Of a stretch of DNA of 64,000 bases, positions 60,866 through 64,000 are shown piece after piece. Below the pieces are notes generated by a model, which ran no database searches, was not told the DNA's origin, and saw nothing but the letters and a program-made list of their open reading frames with translations. The translations under genes and the position numbers were made by a program. The stretch's first letter is position 1. Each line of letters begins with the position of its first letter. The DNA comes from Chryseobacterium pennae (GTDB lineage Bacteria; Bacteroidota; Bacteroidia; Flavobacteriales; Weeksellaceae), in the NCBI RefSeq assembly GCF_003385515.1, contig NZ_QNVT01000015.1, positions 1-64,000 of the forward strand, written 5' to 3'.

Positions 60866-60880
60866 GGCATATGATATTCC
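60847..60880 (+). terminator. Hairpin overlapping the end of the lacI-type gene
   Basis: GGAATACCATATGC and GCATATGATATTCC pair with one mismatch around ATTGAG. The loop contains the TGA stop codon. There is no T-tract, so it could work as a terminator for both convergent genes only weakly, or protect the mRNA end. Confidence 0.5.
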
Positions 60881-60910
60881 GGAATCCTAATATGTGGATT
60901 TGGCTGAATT

Positions 60911-61510
60911 TTATGCTTCGATAATTACTTTTTCAGCTTTCAATCTTGATTTTGGATTAAATTTCGGTTGATTGGCATCCGTGTCCATTTTTTCTCCAAT
61001 AGCAACAGCGAAAAGCGTTTCATATTGATCATTCTTCAGAATCTCATCATACAGTTCAGGCTCTATCCCTTCCATTGGAGTGGAATCAATTCCCATAGCT
61101 GCACAGGCTGAAAGTAGTATGCCCAATGACAGATAGACTTGGTGTCCCAGCCATGATTTTACAAATGCTTCCCCTTTAGGCTTTACTCTGTTTCTGTAAT
61201 AATTTACAGCACCTTCAGGTAAGTTTTCCTCAATCTGTTTTTCAAAATCTTCAGGATTTTTAAGAACCTGAAAAATAATCAGGTGACTGCAGTCAATTAC
61301 TTTTTCTTTGTTGATGTAAGAAACTTCTGCCAGTTTTGATTTCAACTCACTACGGTTAGTAAAGATAAAATTCCATGGCTGACTGTTGATGGAAGATGGG
61401 CTTAAGTTTAGAATTTCTTTCAATTGAGAAATTTGCTCTTCACTGATATTGCCGTTTGGGTTATACTTTTTTACAGTATATCTTGTTTTCATTTTGTCTA
61501 AAAAGTTCAT
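60911..61510 (-). CDS. NfsB-like nitroreductase
   Basis: The 199-residue flavoprotein belongs to the nitroreductase family. It has the FMN-binding RYTVKKYNPNGNIS start, the LSPSSINSQPWNFIF segment near residue 35 and the IEPELYDEIL, ALFAVAIGE-like region near 165. It should reduce nitro or quinone compounds with NAD(P)H. It is divergent from an HxlR-family regulator, which probably controls it. An ATG six codons in (MKTRYTV) is a possible alternative start, but the first one is kept because it follows the promoter at a normal distance. Confidence 0.88.
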   Translation of the reverse strand: MNFLDKMKTRYTVKKYNPNGNISEEQISQLKEILNLSPSSINSQPWNFIFTNRSELKSKLAEVSYINKEKVIDCSHLIIFQVLKNPEDFEKQIEENLPEGAVNYYRNRVKPKGEAFVKSWLGHQVYLSLGILLSACAAMGIDSTPMEGIEPELYDEILKNDQYETLFAVAIGEKMDTDANQPKFNPKSRLKAEKVIIEA

Positions 61511-61512
61511 AA

Positions 61513-61531
61513 TTTTATACTATCATTTTTA
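61513..61531. promoter_or_regulatory. HxlR operator candidate, arm 1 (nitroreductase side)
   Basis: TTTTATACTATCATTTTTA is the exact reverse complement of 61576-61594. It also holds part of an inner dyad, ACTAT-N7-ATAGT (61519-61535). It begins at the predicted transcription start of the nitroreductase gene. Confidence 0.65.
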
Positions 61532-61537
61532 TAGTTA

Positions 61538-61568
61538 CAAAATTAATTTAAGTTTCTTAACTTTGCAA
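61538..61568 (-). promoter_or_regulatory. Promoter of the nitroreductase gene
   Basis: On the minus strand TTG (61568-61566) is followed after 20 nt by TAATTTTG (61545-61538), a full match to the Bacteroidetes -33/-7 pattern. Operator arm 1 covers the predicted start site. Confidence 0.7.
61558..61565 (+). promoter_or_regulatory. -7 box (TAACTTTG) for the hxlR-type gene
   Basis: TAACTTTG fits TAnnTTTG; a degenerate TTA lies at 61535-61537 in the -33 position. The predicted start near 61571 is just ahead of operator arm 2, and the leader would be about 25 nt. Confidence 0.55.
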
Positions 61569-61575
61569 TAACGGT

Positions 61576-61594
61576 TAAAAATGATAGTATAAAA
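61576..61594. promoter_or_regulatory. HxlR operator candidate, arm 2 (regulator side)
   Basis: TAAAAATGATAGTATAAAA is the exact inverted copy of arm 1 and ends right before the hxlR start codon at 61595. Binding here would give autorepression. Confidence 0.65.
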
Positions 61595-61942
61595 ATGTAT
61601 ATAATAGATAACAAATCCTACCCTTGCTGTACAAGTGTAACCATGCGGTTTATAGGGGGAAAATGGAAGGCTGTAATTTTACATCATCTTATTAGTGGTG
61701 CGAAAAGATATAACGAACTGCGAAAAGATATTCCGACAATTACAGAAAGAACATTGAGTCTTCAGCTTAAACAACTGGAGGAAGATAACATCATCGACAG
61801 AAAAGTATATACAGAAAAACCACCTTTGATGGTAGAGTATACTTTAACTGACTTTGGAAGAACGCTGTTGCCTGTCCTGGAAGCGATTACCCAATGGGGA
61901 ATAGCAGCTCCGGATAATTCAAAAAAAATAATCAAGAACTAA
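61595..61942 (+). CDS. HxlR-family (DUF24) winged-helix regulator
   Basis: The 115-residue protein is a MarR-like DUF24 regulator: FIGGKWKAVILHHLISGAK helix near residue 19, the recognition region TERTLSLQLKQLEEDNII near 50, and the wing VEYTLTDFGRTLLPVLEAI near 85. Cys11 aligns with the conserved N-terminal cysteine of redox-sensing members such as HypR and YodB of B. subtilis, which control nitroreductases and quinone reductases. Cys12 is an additional neighbour. Divergent orientation, shared operator arms and the nitroreductase target make a thiol-stress switch likely. Its stop overlaps the rsmD stop by 4 bp. Confidence 0.9.
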   Translation: MYIIDNKSYPCCTSVTMRFIGGKWKAVILHHLISGAKRYNELRKDIPTITERTLSLQLKQLEEDNIIDRKVYTEKPPLMVEYTLTDFGRTLLPVLEAITQWGIAAPDNSKKIIKN

Positions 61943-62511
61943 AGTTCCTGATTATCTTCTTTATTTGGGTCAAAAAAACTAAAACTTACGTTTCCGTATT
62001 TTCTGGTATCTACTAAATTAGGATGCTCCAGTTTCATACGACTTTGATGTTCTACAATCAGAACTCCGTTTTCTTTCAGGAACTTATTATTCAGAACTAA
62101 AGAAATTAATTCGTAGTATTTTTTCTCTTCCATTTCAAATGGAGCATCAGAAAAAACAATTTCAAAGGATTTCTTATTTCTGAACTTTTTCAGCCAGTCA
62201 AATACATCACCCCTCTGTACATTGATCTGAAGAGACATATCAAGCTCTGAAGCGGTAGTGTTTATAAATGCTGTATGTTTTGGATTCATCTCAACTGAGG
62301 TGACATCCTGGCATCCTCTGGAAGCAAGTTCGAAGGAAATAGAACCGATTCCTGCAAAAAGATCCAATACGGAAATCGACTGCATATCGTATTTGTTTTC
62401 CAAAATACTGAATAAGGCTTCTTTCGCAAAATCCGTGGTTGGTCTTACGTCAAAGTTCTTGGGAGCGGCAATTTTTTTGGCTTTCCACTTGCCTGATATT
62501 ATTCTGAACAT
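61939..62511 (-). CDS. rsmD: 16S rRNA (guanine(966)-N2)-methyltransferase
   Basis: The 190-residue protein is RsmD: FRIISGKWKAKKIAAP at the N-terminus, DFAKEALFSILENKYD near residue 28, and motif I VLDLFAGIGSISFELASRG near 48. Motif IV, usually DPPF or DPPY, reads SDAPFEM near residue 120. It methylates G966 of 16S rRNA. The neighbouring DUF3822 protein is its usual companion in Bacteroidetes. The frame ends 4 bp inside the convergent hxlR gene. Confidence 0.92.
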   Translation of the reverse strand: MFRIISGKWKAKKIAAPKNFDVRPTTDFAKEALFSILENKYDMQSISVLDLFAGIGSISFELASRGCQDVTSVEMNPKHTAFINTTASELDMSLQINVQRGDVFDWLKKFRNKKSFEIVFSDAPFEMEEKKYYELISLVLNNKFLKENGVLIVEHQSRMKLEHPNLVDTRKYGNVSFSFFDPNKEDNQEL

Positions 62512-62593
62512 GTTGTATTAGGGTTTATGTAATAGATTATAGATGGCAGGTGATTATGCTTGGGCTTTATCCCTATTTCCTGCAAATTATAAC

Positions 62594-63310
62594 CTAATTA
62601 AGTATAAAATTCTTATTAGGAATATTGTCATAAACGATTTTCAGGTTTCTCACAAACTTCTGAAGCTCGGATATAAATGTTTCATTTTCCGTAGTTTCAC
62701 CATAAGCGTAAAAACTGGTTTCATTGATTCCGAAACCTATTTTGCTTAACGTAAACATGATGAAATAAAGGAAATCAACCTCAGAATTTACATCCAGATT
62801 GTTATACAGGATGATCTTCTTATTATCAATGGCAAAAAACTCACACTGATTATGGTAAAGATTGATATGAATCTCTTTATTATTTTTATTGTTGATAGAA
62901 CTTAAAAACTTTTCCCCGGAAAAATTAAAATGTACTGGTATCGCCAGTTCCTTTATTTTCTTGTAGTAATTCTTTGGAAAAGTATAGTAAAACTGAATAT
63001 TGAATTTTTTGTTGATAGAAAGCATCAGCTCTTCTTTCTCTCTGTCAGCAGGTGCATTGAATGAGATCAGATCAAACCCTGCATCATGATCCGAAAAACC
63101 TTCCGGCATCAGTGTAAAATGATTCAGTGCAGAAATCACCTGGATTTCTTCATAACGCTGTTGGATAAGAACTTCATCCAGTTTATCCTCAATAAGGTTC
63201 GCCGGTGTTTCTTCTGTAACGAAATAAGACTTTTCTTCCAGAATGCTTTTGTTTTTAACAATCTGATAGATCAATCCGTCTTTGGTAAAAAGTAAATTAA
63301 GTACGTTCAT
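62594..63310 (-). CDS. DUF3822-family protein
   Basis: The 238-residue protein is a member of DUF3822, a Bacteroidetes family usually next to rsmD. It resembles an actin/RNase H-type fold: short strands such as INLYHNQCEFFAIDNKKIILY near residue 148, and the conserved DVNSEVDFLYFIMFTLSKIG helix near 172. No catalytic motif is known. It precedes rsmD in the same direction with an 82-bp gap, so joint transcription is plausible. Function is unknown. Confidence 0.85.
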   Translation of the reverse strand: MNVLNLLFTKDGLIYQIVKNKSILEEKSYFVTEETPANLIEDKLDEVLIQQRYEEIQVISALNHFTLMPEGFSDHDAGFDLISFNAPADREKEELMLSINKKFNIQFYYTFPKNYYKKIKELAIPVHFNFSGEKFLSSINNKNNKEIHINLYHNQCEFFAIDNKKIILYNNLDVNSEVDFLYFIMFTLSKIGFGINETSFYAYGETTENETFISELQKFVRNLKIVYDNIPNKNFILN

Positions 63311-63328
63311 ATTTCAATTCCTGCAAAT

Positions 63329-63823
63329 TTAGTGAAATTCTACCATTACCGCACCCGATTGATGGTGAAGTATTTCCTTATTATAAAAATCAACATTAAC
63401 CAGGCTTTCCAAAACATCCCGAACCATTCTCTGTAAAATGCCATCTCCGATTCCGTGGACGATCTCCAGGCGTTTCAGGTTGTTTTTTCTGCAAAACTCT
63501 ATCACTTCAATCAGTTTTTCCTTTTGAATAAACAACCTTTCAAAGCTATCATAATCATCAGGATTCTTTACCAAATTATGAAAATGCAGGTCTATAACCA
63601 AATGATTTCTCTGATGTTTTTTAGAAATAGTTTTTTTAGGTTCTGCTTTCCTTATTATGCGGATGTTTTCATAAAGATCAGCATTCTTGGGAACCAGTTT
63701 TTCATTAGGATATTGATGGGTAAAGCCATATTGATCTTTAAAAACCACAATATTTCCCTTCACGGAAGTTACCACTCCGCTTAAATCTTCATCCACTACA
63801 GAAACTGTATCTCCTATTTTCAT
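63329..63823 (-). CDS. Smr-domain protein
   Basis: The 164-residue product begins with a small beta-barrel like that of MutS2/DUF2027 (GDTVSVVDEDLSGVVTSVKG) and has a C-terminal Smr domain from about residue 72: IDLHFHNL, then RLEIVHGIGDGILQRMVRDV with the GxGxG loop replaced by HGIGDG. Smr domains nick DNA or RNA. The 18-bp gap to the DUF3822 gene suggests one transcript with that gene and rsmD. Confidence 0.88.
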   Translation of the reverse strand: MKIGDTVSVVDEDLSGVVTSVKGNIVVFKDQYGFTHQYPNEKLVPKNADLYENIRIIRKAEPKKTISKKHQRNHLVIDLHFHNLVKNPDDYDSFERLFIQKEKLIEVIEFCRKNNLKRLEIVHGIGDGILQRMVRDVLESLVNVDFYNKEILHHQSGAVMVEFH

Positions 63824-63853
63824 TTTGTTAATGATACTTCGTTTTCAGGCTCT

Positions 63854-63886
63854 AAATCTAACAGGTTTCAAAAACCTGTTAGGTTT
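63854..63886. repeat. Dispersed terminator-like repeat, CTAACAGGTTT type
   Basis: CTAACAGGTTT and AAACCTGTTAG pair perfectly over 11 bp around CAA. I recall this hairpin as a frequent dispersed unit in Flavobacterium and Chryseobacterium. It lies between the Smr gene and the partial gene at the window end. Confidence 0.6.
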
Positions 63887-63897
63887 ACTCCAATTTT

Positions 63898-64000
63898 TTA
63901 TACTCTCGGCCCTAATTCAATAACCTCTAAATCCTTTATTTCCTCACCGTCCACCACAAACCGCATCATAGTTCTCACTTTGTGCCATCCCTGTTTTCCG
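63898..64000 (-). CDS. 3' end of an unidentified gene
   Basis: A minus-strand frame enters from beyond the window and encodes 33 visible residues ending MMRFVVDGEEIKDLEVIELG followed by PRV and a stop. The codon pattern is coding-like (charged and hydrophobic residues in a strand-like order). The fragment is too short for me to name. Confidence 0.6.
   Translation of the reverse strand, partial: GKQGWHKVRTMMRFVVDGEEIKDLEVIELGPRV

Noticed and set aside
1..64000. Search for tRNA, rRNA, CRISPR arrays, transposases, phage or defence genes
   Set aside because: No cloverleaf with a CCA-type end, no regular direct-repeat array and no recognisable transposase, integrase, restriction or toxin family was seen on either strand by eye; a tRNAscan or CRISPR search would be decisive.

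Overview
The window is a chromosomal segment of a flavobacterium, most probably Chryseobacterium or a close relative in the Weeksellaceae. The evidence is low GC with A/T-rich spacers, Bacteroidetes-type promoters with a TAnnTTTG -7 box, signs of the type IX secretion system (a GEVED protein with a C-terminal sorting domain, a PorV-like barrel, a PorP/SprF protein), Bacteroidetes-restricted families such as DUF3822, and several intergenic repeat families typical of flavobacteria. Assignments rest on motif recognition and family knowledge; no database search was run. I see no tRNA, rRNA, CRISPR array, prophage, transposase or defence island.

Layout. 1-557 is a gene-free spacer with repeat-derived palindromes and a structured element resembling the flavobacterial Flavo-1 RNA. 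558-3173 is a vWA protein plus ChlI-like AAA+ ATPase pair. 3258-5692 holds a biotin-dependent carboxyltransferase, a possible small RNA and a GNAT enzyme. 5890-8583 is a likely operon of an EamA transporter, a PorV-like barrel and a secreted protein. 8947-18000 carries a T9SS cargo protein, UvrC, a secreted protein, histidine ammonia-lyase, a GNAT enzyme, a subtilisin-like lipoprotein, a DOPA-dioxygenase-like enzyme and a YceI protein. 18267-24487 carries a DPP-IV-type peptidase, a 230-bp inverted-repeat element, a luciferase-like oxidoreductase, a PiT phosphate transporter and a universal stress protein. 24512-31316 holds SbcC/SbcD, small conserved proteins, a SlyD-like isomerase, a secreted protein and YchJ. 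31745-39397 holds an M3 peptidase, a GIN-domain lipoprotein, a KefC/KefF-like pair and a LemA-TPM-TPM operon. 39473-48541 is mostly housekeeping: FolA, a TRIC-type channel, CoaD, Ddl, a PASTA protein, an RluD-type synthase, PorP/SprF, HemW and MurI.

48692-60865 is the main accessory locus: an 11-kb, nine-gene minus-strand operon for inositol import and catabolism (iolJ, iolE, iolG2, iolB, iolC, iolD, iolA, iolG1, sodium symporter), divergent from a LacI-family regulator. A perfect 12-bp palindrome centred on CG lies between them and is the obvious operator candidate. The genes supply every step from inositol to DHAP and acetyl-CoA. 60911-61942 is a divergent nitroreductase/HxlR pair whose intergenic region is nearly symmetric: opposing promoters, each followed by one arm of an exact 19-bp inverted repeat. 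The window ends with RsmD, a DUF3822 protein, an Smr protein and the 3' end of an unidentified gene.

Most of the window is ordinary core genome. The points most worth a second look are the LacI control of inositol catabolism, the HxlR/nitroreductase operator pair, the orphan promoter-terminator unit near 5.1 kb, the nested inverted-repeat elements in spacers, and several start codons that -7 boxes appear to decide.
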